Positions 1 to 41,034 of a DNA stretch of 64,000 bases are shown here, piece after piece. The notes below the pieces were generated by a model. It made no database searches. It saw nothing but the letters and a program-made list of their open reading frames with translations, and was not told where the DNA came from. The position numbers and the translations under genes were made by a program. This stretch comes from Chelonoidis abingdonii (taxonomy: Eukaryota; Chordata; Testudines; Testudinidae): assembly GCF_003597395.2 (NCBI RefSeq), contig NC_133782.1:2237917-2301916 (forward strand), read 5' to 3'. The first letter of the stretch is position 1. Each line of letters opens with the position of its first letter.

Positions 1-1404
1 GCTCCTTTGAGCTCCCGACTGTCCACTGCTTGTTTTACTCCTACTTCACTGATTGCTGCTTTAGTGTTGCCTCTTTGCGGACCCCTTTCCTCCCTGTTAC
101 CCTCTCTTACTCTCCCTTCTCCCTGCCACTTACCTTCTGGGTGACCTCACCTGCTCCCGGTGTCCCTTATTGCCATTGTGCTGATGGCTCTCAATCTACC
201 CCTGCCTAGCCTCACAGCTTCCCCATCTCTGCTCTCTCTTCCTGCATGTCCCAACACTTCCTCAGCCTGAACACAGCGAAAAGCCCAACTTGTCCTAACC
301 CTGCTCCTCCATCACTGACAGCTCCATCCCTCCCCATCACTCAGACTCACACTCACAAAGTTAGCTTCGCTTCTTCCATTTCCTTCTCTCATTACATCCA
401 GCCTCCTCCCTCCCTCCCAGTATCAGCGCTCTAATATCCACTGCCCTTCCCCACTGCACTTCACATTATGTGTTGAAGAGGTTTTTGGATGGGCCAAAGC
501 GCAGCAGCCCCAAACATGCTCAAGGCTACCTCTTCTCCTATTTTTGTCACTGGGAAACACCCGTTTGCAGAGTATGCTTGGGAGCCCCTGCTAAGAACCA
601 GGGGTGCTGGAACAATGTGTATAGTGGGGGTGCTGAGAGCCATTGAACCAAACTAAATCCTGCATTTGATGGAAACTACTTCAAGATGGGGGTGTGCAGC
701 ACCCCCAGCACTCCTAGTTCCAGAACCTATGCCAGGAGCATGAAAATTACACAACTGACCATCAACAGAAACAGTGAAACCACTCCATGCAACATGCTGT
801 CAAATGCAGAGAAGAATCAGAAACCAAGAACATTGTTTCCTCTAATCCTTAGGTTTCAGTACTCTGAGGAGTCAGAACAACTGTAAGTACAATATTTGCT
901 CTCAGTTGACTGACCCTTTAAATTTTGTACTAATTAAGCCAAGCTCCCAAGTGTTTCATTACCATTCTAGCCCTTGACAAACTGCAATGAATAAATTTTT
1001 GTACTATAGGTGCAAAACCCTCTCCCTACATGCCTGTTTTATTACAGTGTTAAAACAGATGTGTCTGACTTGTGCCTGATCTAACTCCTAGCAGAGCAGA
1101 GGGTTAGTCTGACTTGATATAGTATGTTTACAAAATACACAGACACACACACTCTTTGTTAAGAACAGAGCCATGGCAGCGTCTCTGTGACAGAGCAGCA
1201 GTTGGAAGGTGCCTACAGCTTGACGGTCTGTTCTGTAGGCCTCAAAACTACATACATAATGTAAGATGCAGAGTGTTGTACAAGGGGCTGTGAATCAAAA
1301 CAGCAGGTGCTGTTGGAATTTTCTCCTGTGAATTTGATGTGCCACTTTGGGGCAGCAACTGTGCCAGTGTCTTCCTGAACCTCCCTCTTACTTTTCACTT
1401 GCAG
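1..1404 (+). other. NOL4L: Last intron of NOL4L (partial)
   Basis: The stretch before the NOL4L terminal exon shows no convincing exon on either strand. It contains a C/T-rich segment up to about 450, a short foldback repeat at about 599-730 and a small CA-rich run near 1137-1152. It ends in a pyrimidine-rich tract and a CAG acceptor at 1402-1404. It is assigned as intron because the next exon is the last coding exon and earlier NOL4L exons lie outside the window. Confidence 0.7.
599..730. mobile_element. Short foldback element
   Basis: The two ends are imperfect inverted copies: GGGGTGCTGGAAC near 601 and GTTCCAGAACC near 718, with a second inverted pair of GGGGGTGCTG / CAGCACCCCC inside. 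This is the look of a non-autonomous DNA element with no coding capacity. I recall similar sequence from turtle genomes but cannot name the family. No clean target duplication was seen. Confidence 0.5.
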
Positions 1405-1604
1405 GTCCTACTGATCTCAGCATGAAAGGTGGGGCCTCAAGTACAGCCCCTTCTAACAGCACCAGCAGGGGGATGCCAACTGCTCAGCTCAGCCCCACAG
1501 AGATCAGTGCAGTGCGGCAACTGATTGCCGGCTACCGAGAATCAGCGGCTTTTCTTCTTCGGTCTGCAGATGAACTGGAAAACCTCATTTTACAGCAGAA
1601 CTGA
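1405..1604 (+). CDS. NOL4L: NOL4L terminal coding exon (C-terminus)
   Basis: This exon encodes the last 66 residues of a nucleolar protein 4-like protein. It follows a CAG acceptor, starts at the second base of a glycine codon and ends with TGA at 1602-1604. The peptide begins [12 protein letters not shown], passes through a Ser/Thr/Pro linker and ends in a helical segment ([17 protein letters not shown], then [16 protein letters not shown]) that I recognise from the NOL4/NOL4L C-terminus. The function of the family is poorly defined; human NOL4L is a nuclear protein known as a PAX5 fusion partner in leukaemia. The position next to ASXL1 in convergent orientation matches the human locus and supports the call. 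The main alternative is the paralogue NOL4, which synteny argues against. Only the C-terminus is in the window. Confidence 0.87.
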
Positions 1605-2757
1605 CTCCTGGTATCTGTATAGCTCCTGTGGCAGAAGACAATTTACACCCTTTGGAAACAGGCTCCCACTGGTATCCTGCTCAGGACTAACCATCGTCCT
1701 CCCACCCAGTAGCTGGTACATTTAGTTTTTAAAAGGTGGAACCCAGAACTGTTTTCTTTCACACTCCGAGCACTTGGGGCACAAGGACACATTTTTGACT
1801 CTCTCAACATAGGTGCGCCTAGCTGAGCAGAAGGCAAACCTACAGCTTGGATGGGTGGGGATTTTTTTAGGGTGGAAGGGAGGCTTGGGGCTGCAGATGT
1901 ATTTAGAATAACCTTTGTGGACCCCAATGTTAGAATCACATCCCCAGATAATTACCTTTCAAGGTCTTAGGTGAGCAGAATTGCATATTTATTGAGAAAT
2001 GGACCCTCCTCTCCCCTTAGTAATTTATTTTTCTGAAAATGGATTATTTTGAGTTTGTACAGATTGCCAGTTGTGTGTCCGTCTGATCAGAAGGAATTTA
2101 TTCCTGTGAAATAACACATTCCGGATCACTACACTACTAATGGCTGAGCAGCTACACCTGGGAGAGACCCCTTTCCACGGGGTGCAAGTTTCCCAACTAG
2201 TCCTAGAACTTCTAGGCTGCTTGACCTCCAGCAAGCTTAGGCAGAAGCTGAACAATGAAGAAAGAGTGTCTTGTTAGACCTTTATGCTAAGCAGTCCTGT
2301 AGCAGCAGCAATGGGGCCAATATCTCCTGCACAGACTCAGCAAGCTCAGTAGACCTTCAGCTGGAAGGACCTCTCACACTCATTTAGCTCAGTGCAGAGC
2401 AAAACAGAAAATATCTGAGAACCACTGTCACGCATTCACCATCCATATTCTACCTCACACTTCATTGTGGGCTTTTTCCAGGACTCAGGGGGGTTCTGAA
2501 CAGTTCACCCTATAATGTGGATGACTATGATGTGCATCCAAGACTGGGGAGCAGATGGACAACTGACCCAAGCTGGCTCCCTTTTTTGTTCAGAAGAGAA
2601 GGAAGGACATGCACTGCTGATGGACAGCAGCTCACTGCAGCAATGGATGATGTCAAACCTCTCCTCAGTGAGGAATCTCAGGCTGTCTCCACAAGTATAT
2701 GTGAAACTAGCGCGGGGGGCAGCAGCAAGAGAATTGTTTAGAGAAACACATGTGAAT

Positions 2758-2763
2758 AATAAA
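2758..2763 (+). promoter_or_regulatory. NOL4L: Proximal poly(A) signal, NOL4L
   Basis: AATAAA lies about 1.15 kb past the NOL4L stop codon. It would give a short 3' UTR isoform. No transcript evidence is available here. Confidence 0.35.
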
Positions 2764-5700
2764 GACTAGTGCAGACTTTTAGGGAGAAAAGTAAACTACT
2801 TCAGTGAAACAAGCAGCTCATTCCTACTCAAAAGGAAAATTAGGAGACAGCAGCAGAAAGGGTGGACATTCTCCCCAGGGCCCAGGCACCCTCCTCATCC
2901 CCCCAGTAACAGTCCTGGGAAAAGCTCACAATTCCTAAAGTGTGGGGAAAAAATTGGCCTGATTACCATTGCTGTTTCTCCCCAACTCCCACCCTCTCAA
3001 AAACCAAGACCAATGCACTTCCCTTTGCTCAGTGCAATACCTACTACCAGTGCTGCTAAAACCAGGGACTTTGCTCAGGCATCAAGATGCTGAGCAGGGC
3101 CAAGCAATGCAACATAGTCTGTAGCCATAAAAAGCAGCAGATAATTGCTGCCTAAGAATCGGTGAGAAGAAGTCTCACCCTCTCCCTTGTCAGTGCTGGC
3201 AAAATTCTCCTCCTGTCCTCCTTTCTAGGGCAAGAACCACAAGCAGCAGCACCAGATAGACTTGAATATTAAAATAATTTTGATCATTTTAAATGCAGGT
3301 GGTTTCCTTCTCAGATGTTAGCTCCTTTTAGACCAATGTATTGAGAACTCACTTCCGTGATGAAGGTTTCTGCTCTGCAGTGGTGGTCCACATTGTTTCC
3401 CTTTCCCTCCCCATCCTACAGAAATAACCATACTAGCACATGGGTTTTACACTTTCAAGTAGCACAGGTTGGGCTCCAGCCTCAAATAGTTTTTCCAAGA
3501 ACCTTTTTACCAAATTAGTTTCCATTCATACTAGTGGGAAAACTATGCTGGCTAAAAAACAAGGCCCTATCCCTTTCCTTAGCTGTAACGTAGACTAGGC
3601 TTCTGGCTCTCTAGAACAGGACTGCCCAGCCAGCCCCAAAAGGGATTAACTAGTGCACTGACCATTTTCCCCAAAGCCTGAACTCTCCCCAGCAGCTGGA
3701 GAAAAAGGATTTAATTCCTGACTGTTTTCTACACTCAGACAGCCCTTGCAGGGAGACGGTGGTGGTTTTGTTGTAAATCAGAGTTGATTCCCTTCATTTT
3801 AACATGAGCCAACAGGGTGGTTCTTTGGGAACATTCTAACATTTTGGTTCTTTGGACTAGAGGCAAAATCTGACCAACTTCCAGGGAGTGTGGGTCAGTA
3901 TCAGAGCCAAGGTGTCTGAGAACAGAATGACCACGCAGAAGTCCAAATGTCAGGTCCGCACTTTCCCCAGCACTTCACAAGCCTGCATGATTTGTCCACA
4001 GCATCCTCCCCTACTTTGAATTTATGTAAATATTTATTTTTGTGTGTACAATACCATGAAGTAGCAAACCTTTTACAAAATGTTAACCAGTCATTTGTGA
4101 AAGTCTTAATGTTAAAGAGAGGCAGAGACAATCGCTGTCCCAGAATTCTCTATATAAATTACTTAATTCTTGCCTCCACTCCTTTCAAGAGGCCATCAAG
4201 AACATGTAGCCATAAATTTGCCAGCCAATTAACCAACAAAGACATTGCCCAGGGGCTTATTATAACAGATCAACATCAGCTGCAGTTTGTTTAAAACTGT
4301 ATTTATGCAACATCTAGCTGTTTTAGCCAGCTCACCCTGGAACTTCATGTTTAGTAGCTCTTCGTATTTAAACCACTGGCAGAACACAGTTGAGACTTAG
4401 ATTGCATAGGAAGAAGACTTGACAGCCTAGTCTGTAACATCAACTAATGTTCATAACCTGCAGCTGGATGGTACAAACTCAGATTTCTGAAGCCTTGATG
4501 ACAGTAGTACTTGTGACAAGTTGTGAAACAAATGGGATCCACTACATATTGGTGTTAGGGAAACTTATGTAAACTGCATCTTTAGTCTCTTTGGAGCCAT
4601 CTCCAGAGAGTATCTCAGTGCTCTAACTGATCCTTACTCAGTAGTGGTCCTTCTCTACTCAAAGGCTGGTTCACAGCCATCTTCCTAAGTTTTCACTAGA
4701 TATTAAAGAGTTAGGAATCTCAATTTACGATTCTCAATCAGAAGGAATGAGCAGGAGCAAAATACCCTGGCTTTCCAGGCTTTGTGAGAGACAAAAGGAG
4801 AGCACTGGGTTAGCAGATGGTCTGGAAAACCAGTGATGGAGAAGATAAACCTCTTGTCTTAAACATCATCACTACCACCTGTACACAAGGAATGTTCAGT
4901 TCCCAATGACAGTGTTTCAGCAAGGGGAAGTGTTCACAGGATTCCCAGCAGACGTGACCTGTACCTCCCCACTCAAAAGGGCCACCTTCTTCCCACAGGT
5001 GGCCGTAGGACTTAGTACCAGTCATTTATAAAATGCTGCTTTGAACTCAGAGAGTTAATATACTTTTGATTTGTAATTTTTTGTAAAAACTTTTTACAAG
5101 GTAGCATAGTATTTCACCAGAATACCAACTACAATCCGTCCATGGTCTGATTTTTATATAATTTAGTGGTGCTTTAGAAACTTTTGTTTGGTTGTTTCAG
5201 AGCTGTACAGCTCAGTTCTTCGCCTGTATCTACCTAAGACCAATGTGAACCTTTGTATTTTTGCTCCTAATTTTGGACTCAGTGAAAGTGTACTGTTTAC
5301 ATGTACAGAACTCCCAGCCCCTGTGTGTTCTGCAAGACCTGCTGTTGAAGAGGAAGATGTACCTCAGCCAGTTCATCTGCTTAGCAAAGCCACAGAGACA
5401 CTGACACATACTCAACCACCTTAAAAACACAAACCTGGGATGTGCTGCAAGAGATTTCAGCGTTTGCACAGCCTCACACACTTTTAAGTGATCAATTTGA
5501 AAAACAGCTATAGCTTAAAATTTGAGAGCTGATCTGAGAGGGTGAGGTGACCGTAAACAGCCAGGACCTGAAACAGAAATAGAACCATATGATGGTGCTG
5601 TTTCACCACCTTTCCTCCCTGACATCCCAGGCATGAAGGTGAACGCTACTAGCTGACTTTAGGGTTCCAGTTGAGTCTAGAAGAATGCTCAAGCCTAGTG

Positions 5701-6368
5701 GAGGCCAGGGAGAAGCGGGAAACCCCTTTCCTTCAGCACAATTGAACACATTTTTACTGATTCATGATTAAATCATCTAAGATGTCGATTTCAAATAAAA
5801 ATGCTAGGAGAGTATTTCTCTCTAGAGACACCGGAGCTCCTAAATGGAGCAGGAGGCAGCTCGTTTAGAAAGTCAGTACAATGGGGGGGGGGGGGGGACA
5901 GGGTGCGCTCAGATACTGAGCATATGGCACTTAAACCACCATGGAAAGATAATTCAACTTCAAGGCGACACTTTATTGTTTAATCAATTGATTAATTTCT
6001 AAATGATATTTTTGCAGATAGGCACCTATGCAACTTAATGTGGCTCTTTTAAGCAGATGAGCACTTCCTCCTCAATAAGCTCTATAAAAATTTGTGTTAT
6101 ATACTGTGGATTTTTCCAGTAAGTGTGGCTTAATATTTTAATTCTTAGAATGTGTGTCTATTATATGTGATGCAACTTAATTCTGTTCTGTTTGTGGAAT
6201 GATTAGCACAGGCCAACTCCCTGTCCCCCTCACTTAACAAAGACCAATGAGCTGTTAATCAAGCTGTTATTTCCATGGTATTACTTGCTAAATGCACTGA
6301 TTTCATAAGTATGTGGAATCCTTTTTTTCTTTTGAATCTGTATATCATATATAAGACTGAATCTACTT

Positions 6369-6374
6369 AATAAA
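6369..6374 (+). promoter_or_regulatory. NOL4L: Distal poly(A) signal, NOL4L
   Basis: AATAAA followed by CACTGTATAACA gives a normal spacing to a CA cleavage site. It is the last good signal before the spacer to ASXL1, and about 4.8 kb past the stop. Confidence 0.5.
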
Positions 6375-6395
6375 CACTGTATAACAAACAGGACT

Positions 6396-9150
6396 CAGAC
6401 CTCCAGTGTCAAACACAGCTAGGGTCACTTTTACCTCTTGCTTGCAAGGCTTTTTCCACCAACTGAGACATATGCCACCAGCTGTCTCCTGAGTTCCCAT
6501 TAGAGATCTCAGATTTTCAACCCAGTGTCAGTCTGTGACCTAACACATGGAAGGTCAGTTTGATTGTTACTGGTACCAAGAACAGCTTTCAAATTTAGGT
6601 GTTTTAAAACAAACAAAGTACCTTCATCACTCAGGTACCTTAAAACAAGCTGTGCTGTCTAGTCCTTAACAATCAGCTGCTGCTATTCTTATATTTTAGA
6701 TAGCTACCTTAATAGTCACTACTGGGACTGTCAAAGCTGGTTTTTGACAAAATGAAATGTTTTGCTAAAAGTATCTGCTTTCATGGAAATTTTTTTGCGT
6801 TTCCCCCCAATGAAAAAAATTTTTTTAAATGAAATTCAGTATTGTCTATAAAAAATAGTTTCCTGACCAACTCTGTTAATTACATATATTAAATAAATAA
6901 ATACTTTGCACTTACATGGTGCTTCTGTACTAAAGAATCTCAAACCACAACAGTTAAACCTGGCTAATTCACATCAGTGATCTGGTGACAGAGGCAGAAG
7001 GCCTAGGAAAGACAAGTATGACAGTTTTCAAAGAGCCAGATTGTATGCTAAAACAACAATTTCCATTGCCCTACCTTTGATTCCAGAATGGGCAGAGCTT
7101 CCCCAGCAACAGACAAGGAATTGGCTGACAGACACTTGCAAGGGAGTGACCAGGAGACCCATTGTGAATGGCTGAATATTGTACATTAGTAAGCAGTCTA
7201 TAAGAAATAGCAAGGAGAGGGCATCCTAAAATGTATTTAACAATTCTATGTTAGTTTTAATTATTTATGATATTTCATAATATATACACTAGTAAACGTG
7301 TTCTATTGTGTGTTTTGAAAGCATAATGAAGCCTTAGTAATACTAGACCTCTACTCTTAAATCTACATTGATTAGTGAAGAACCATTCTAATTATAGGGT
7401 GTGGGGATTAGCAGGGTCCTACTGTGCATGTATACAAGTGAGTTTTGAGAACAGTTAAAAATACCTGTCATTGTTTCGTATCTCCACACCTGCAAATGGT
7501 TCTGTTGACTCAAGGAAGTGATGGATTTTGCTGTTACTTCCCAGCTAGTCAGTCATCCCATTACGACAGGATTACACACCGGAGCATTGCTCAGCTGAAT
7601 GCAAAAGGCAAGTTGGAGGTGTTCAGTTTTTTTGAAAAGTAAATTCTATTACTAGAAAAACATTATGGAGAAAATATTTAATATTCTTCATATTAGACCA
7701 ATTTGAGCCTCAAACAAAAAATCTTAGGGCTTACCTTAAAACCAACGGTGAGATCTTCCAGATCCCTGCTACTCCAGAGAAAGCTAACTCTGCTGCTGTC
7801 AAACACTGCACCATCAGAATGACAAGCTATTGACTTCTCAATTTTTCAGCCGTTTTCTAAATGGCGAGTTCATGTAGTTTTCACAATTAGATCAAGTTTT
7901 CTTTTAATAGGTGGCCCCATCTAAGCACACCCATACTTCTAGGCCTGCTCAGCTACAGTCAAAGAACTTCAACTGACGGCAAAGACAAGAACCAAAACTC
8001 ATCCTAAGCAACCACTTGACTTTTCAGAACACGACATTCCCAAAGCATCAGAGTTTAGAGGATATTTAAAGTCAGCGGGTTCCTATCAGAGTTCTGTTCA
8101 TATTACTGGAGCGATTGCTTTGTCCTTTGAACTGTAGGTAAGCATCAGTTCTCTCTCACTCAACACAATGTGCTGTGAGACTAATCTAGAATTTAAAACA
8201 TCAACCTTCTTTCCCACTTAGAACATGATGTGTTCTTGTATTAGGCAAGAGCAGCAAAGCTCGGCTATGTTCCTCTTTCCTCCTACCCTTGATGGTTTTA
8301 GTTTTTTTCTAACAAGCAAACTAAAGAAGCTACAAGCAAGAATGAATCCACTACTGCTAAACACACACATGCAGGAGTGACTTAGGTGCAGGAGCCACCA
8401 GAAGACAACAGCACTGGGAGCTACTGTAACAGCAACCCTGTAGAATGTAAATCACATCGTTAGCTTCCGTACTGTAGTATATGTATCTATTCCAAATGTG
8501 GCATTAGACGCGTTATCAGATCATTTGCCTTGTTGAAATTCCACTACAGTGAAAGTTGGATCTACTGAAGAGAAACAAATGTATTGACAATCTAAGCTTA
8601 CAGCCAGTTTCAAGTGTTGTAACTGGTACCAAATCATTGCATTGCCTCAAAATCAGCATTTAAAATCTCATTAATCCAACAATGTAACCAGACATTCGAA
8701 GAAAATGCCATATAATAGCAGATACCATATACCGGCTTAGGAATTCCCTAGGTAGATTCTACTGTGTGTGGTGCATTACCACCAATATCCGGGAGCAACG
8801 CCATCGCAGAAGGGCTTGTACAGCAGCGAACTTTGCTCTGGCAAGAAGTCCAACAACCCAAACGGCTTGTTTTGTGATGTAAGTACTTTTACATCACTCG
8901 GCTCATATACGTTACTTGCAGTGGACGCAGTATCTTCAGTGATGTTAGTATAAATGGCATACTAACCTTCAGACAAAAATGACAGTCCCTTTTTGATCAG
9001 CTCAGTTTAAAAGCTTGTGAGGACACTGCCAAGACAAAAAGGAAAAAGAAGTGTTTTCCCTCAGCCTGGCTATGGCAGGACATCAACTGGTAAGTTCTCG
9101 AGCCCAGAACACCAAGCCCATTTCAGAAGAAGAGGATCGAAACCACACAT
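6396..9150. other. Spacer between convergent NOL4L and ASXL1
   Basis: The interval lies between the proposed 3' ends of two convergent genes. It is AT-rich, has no open frame with family resemblance, no recognisable RNA gene and no transposon I could identify. The longest frames (about 60 codons) are at chance level. Confidence 0.5.
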
Positions 9151-9154
9151 GCAG

Positions 9155-11132
9155 GTTTACAGAATGTTTATTTTTCCAATACCACAAGGGACATACAAGA
9201 GCAGGGCCCTGCTGGAGAGCTCTGCAGACCAGACCAGCTTCAATTGTACCCTACAGTGGCCCCAAAGGATACAGAGCCAGACTGCCCCAGCTCTGCTCCC
9301 TCTCTTTGGTAAGCAGGTTTTCACACCATCCCCTCAAGACTTCACTAATACTGCATTTCAATTCACCCCCGTCTCTCCCGCTCCCATTTCACAATATCAA
9401 GATGCCACATGGGTTAGAGGTAAACCATTTCAGAGACAAAGCTTTCTGCAGCCCACAGATTTTACACTCTCTACAGCTCTCAAACAGGGAGGTCTATAAT
9501 TAAAAAAAAGGCATAGTCAAGAAAGAGGTAGGTAGGAGGTAGGACAGGGGTGGGAGAAAGCTGGTAAATGAAACTGTAGGTTTGCTTCTTCCCACTTAGA
9601 GCAACCCGGTCCCGAGAGGCAATTGCTCAAAGGAGGGTTGGTCCATTTTTCTGCTCGCATCAATTCTGGTTAGGTAAGGGCTTTCACACCTTTGCACTGC
9701 AGCTATAAACACTGCTCTGGGAGACTCACCAGTTATGACAATGACCAGCAACTGCTATAGAAATATTTTTTAGAAGAGCAAGGAGCAAAATACATCCAGC
9801 TCAGAAAATCAGGGCAGGTCATCCTTCAGATTGCACATTGCAGTCTGTCTGCCCACAGCAGTGCCATGTAGGCAGAAAGGGAGGCAATCTGAACCAAGTG
9901 TGACTCCTTTGCATGTTCAGCCTCACTTTAGGCAGCACAGAATACAGTGGCTTTGACTACAGATGTAGATTAATAACCAACACCACTTTAATGTAATACT
10001 GCTGTAGAGCCTGAAAATAAAGAAACAAAAAAACCCTTTTATGTTCTATGTACATTACATCCATTTACAGAATTGGCCAGTACTGTGTACAACATATAAA
10101 TACATGATCAAACAGATGCATAGAGGATACTTACAAGAATCAAATAATTCACTTTATACATCCAAGAATGAAAAGTTAAAATATTAAAAAAAAAAAAAAA
10201 AAAAGGGGGTGGAGGGAACACCGTTTAGAATGTAAAATGACCATCACATACAGATGCACAGCCAGACACTTGCAGGTGGTTAGATGCTGGCATGGCAAGG
10301 TTCTCATTGTAGGGCTGTAATATGGGAGGTTACCGGACACACTAATGAACTCCTTGGCTTTTCATACAAGTTTGTAGCAATGTTTGGCCAGAAGAGGCAG
10401 CCTGGTCCAACAGTTCAGTCAGGTGCACACAGTTCCAGAGGCTACACATCTTCCTTCAGTCCAGCAGAAGGCATTGAAGCTGGCAGCCACTACCATTTGC
10501 TTCCTTCATTCCCTTAACTGGCTCCATCCAATGTGCCATCACCCATATATGGCTCTTCAGCCACCTGCTGAGTGTTTTACTGGTTACTTGATTCTGCTGT
10601 AGCATTCAAAGTACTACACAGCCACCACCTACAGAGAAGCTTCATGTCCACATTTATCGTACAGCAGTACTTTTTCCACACAGACAGGGAACGGAGAGTG
10701 GAAGACTATATTCTGCTCTGCTAAGGCATGGCCAGGACTAATCCAGCTCAGCCCTTAAAAACAGAGAGCACTCTGTTCCAGTTCCTTTGGACGTAAATGT
10801 TTCCTTTAGAAAAGGTCCATGGATTCCCAGAGCAAACTGCCTCTCAGTCAGGTGGTAGCCTCAGCATGTGTGCCCAGAGCACAAATCAACATTTCCATGA
10901 TGGTGTTAAGCAGAAGATCACTCCAGTAGGGCACAACTCACAGATGGGGGAGTGAAACTGTGAGTAAGAACAGGTTTTGCACTGTGAATTTTAGTGGGAA
11001 GGCAAATCAACTCTCTCACCAAAACTAATATTGTCTCTATTATAAACTGAATAATATTTTGTGTACATGTTTTAGGGTCAGTTATCAAAATACACACACT
11101 AAATATACAATTTTTCTGATGGCCATAATTTA
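9155..11132 (-). other. ASXL1: ASXL1 3' UTR
   Basis: The stretch follows the ASXL1 TAA and ends at a well-formed poly(A) site, giving about 2 kb, similar to the human 3' UTR. A run of A on the plus strand near 10186-10204 would be poly-U in the mRNA. Plus-strand frames of 150-160 codons at 9017-9503 overlap its end but resemble nothing and use ordinary UTR-like composition. Confidence 0.7.
9167..9172 (-). promoter_or_regulatory. ASXL1: ASXL1 poly(A) signal
   Basis: TTTATT on the plus strand reads AATAAA on the minus strand. It is followed downstream by CATTCTGTAAACC and then a TGTGTGG GU-rich element, the normal arrangement for cleavage near 9150-9155. Confidence 0.7.
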
Positions 11133-39698
<28,566 letters not shown>

Positions 39699-39796
39699 CT
39701 TCCTCCTGCTCCGGGGTGGGGGCAGAGCTGTTGGGGGCGGGGGTTCGCAGGCGGGAGCGCGCGGCGCGGGTGCGGACCGTTAGCCGGGGGGCGGGG

Positions 39797-39896
39797 NNNN
39801 NNNNNNNNNNNNNNNNNNNNNNNNNNNNNNNNNNNNNNNNNNNNNNNNNNNNNNNNNNNNNNNNNNNNNNNNNNNNNNNNNNNNNNNNNNNNNNNN
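39797..39896. other. Assembly gap (100 N)
   Basis: Exactly 100 N separate the ASXL1 island from a minisatellite. A round size usually means a gap of unknown length. Confidence 0.98.
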
Positions 39897-40600
39897 CCCA
39901 CCACGGACACACAGGGCCGTTCTCCTCGTGCGAACACCCTCCCCACCACGGGCATACAGGGCCGTTCTCCTCGTGCGAACACCCTCCCCACCAGGGAGAC
40001 ACACGCGGCCATTCTCCCTCATGTGAACACCCTCCCCATCACGGAGACACAGGGCCGTTCTCCTCGTGTGAACACCCCACCACAGGCACTTAGGGCCGTT
40101 CTCCCTCGTGTGAACACCCTCCCCACCACGGAGACACAGAGGGCCGTTCACCCTCGTGTGAACACCCTCCCCACCACGGAGAGACAGGGCCATTCACCCT
40201 CGTGTGAACACCCTCCCCACCACAGACGCTCAGGGCCGTACACAGTCATGTGAACACTCCCACTCAGGGCCATTCACTCTATGAATGCCTTCCCCATCAC
40301 CGACACACAGGGCCATTCATGCTCCTGTGAACACACACAGAGTAATTCACATCTGAACATCTCCCACACACAGAGAAGGTTGTTCATGCTCATGTGAGCA
40401 CATATAGGCCCATTCACACTTGTATGAACCACACACCCCCACAGGGCCATTTGTACTCATAAGGGGACACTGTTTTTAAACCACCACCACCACATAGGGC
40501 TGTTCGTGCTCACGTGAACACCTTCCCACACACAGCCATTCACACTCATATGGACGGACACACAGACACACTTTGCCTATGCTTGGACACTCACCTCTTG
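39897..40600. repeat. Minisatellite, about 46-bp unit
   Basis: A unit of the form GAACACCCTCCCCACCACGG then AGACACAGGGCCGTTCTCC then TCGTGT repeats with a period of about 42-48 bp. About seven clear copies run to 40250 and decay towards 40600. The array abuts the gap, so its true length is unknown. Open frames across it (with the N run) are artefacts. Confidence 0.9.
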
Positions 40601-40884
40601 CAACCCTGTGTAGCAGACAGAGAGGCATGCACAAGGGTTAAGGGATTTGCCTGAAGCCATACACCTAGTCACTGGCAGAGCCAGAAGCAATCTAGAGTAG
40701 ACCTTTAGGCTGGAGGCCTTTAAGCCCAGCTCCATCCTGAATAGAATGGGCACAGTTCATCCAAATATTACCCTTTTTGTTCTATCAGAATGGTTACTGA
40801 GCCTTGATCTATTTTTAGATAAGCCTAACTACCTTGCTTGTGAAAAATTCACAGCCATAAGTGCCATAACTATGACAACATAGC

Positions 40885-41034
40885 CATGTCTACACCAGGG
40901 GCTAGGTCAGTCAAAAAATTCTTCCGTTGACCTAGCTACTGCTGCTCAGGGAAGTGGATTACCTACATCAATAGAAAAACCCCTTCCATCAATGTAGGCA
41001 GTGTCCGTGGCACTACAGTGGCATAACTACACCT
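40885..41034. mobile_element. GTCTACAC foldback element (short copy)
   Basis: It begins CATGTCTACACCAGGGGCTA and ends near GTGGCATAACTACACCT. It shares words with 54643-54928 (TACACCAGG, AACTACA). Confidence 0.5.

Larger units (their letters stand above)
1605..6395 (+). other. NOL4L: NOL4L 3' UTR (proposed)
   Basis: There is no coding signal after the NOL4L stop. Two usable polyadenylation signals are AATAAA at 2758-2763 and at 6369-6374; another AATAAA lies near 5793. The distal site would give a 3' UTR of about 4.8 kb, in line with the long human NOL4L mRNA as I recall it. The stretch near 6000-6380 is AT-rich and looks like distal UTR sequence. A 15-base G run lies at 5883-5897. The boundary is an inference. 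Confidence 0.5.

Noticed and set aside
9017..9503. Two overlapping plus-strand frames of about 150-160 codons
   Set aside because: They lie at and beyond the ASXL1 3' end, resemble no family, lack splice or promoter context, and overlap each other in different frames.
39897..40600. CRISPR-like array
   Set aside because: The units are directly adjacent and all parts vary together; there are no constant repeats with unique spacers, and the context is a vertebrate gene.
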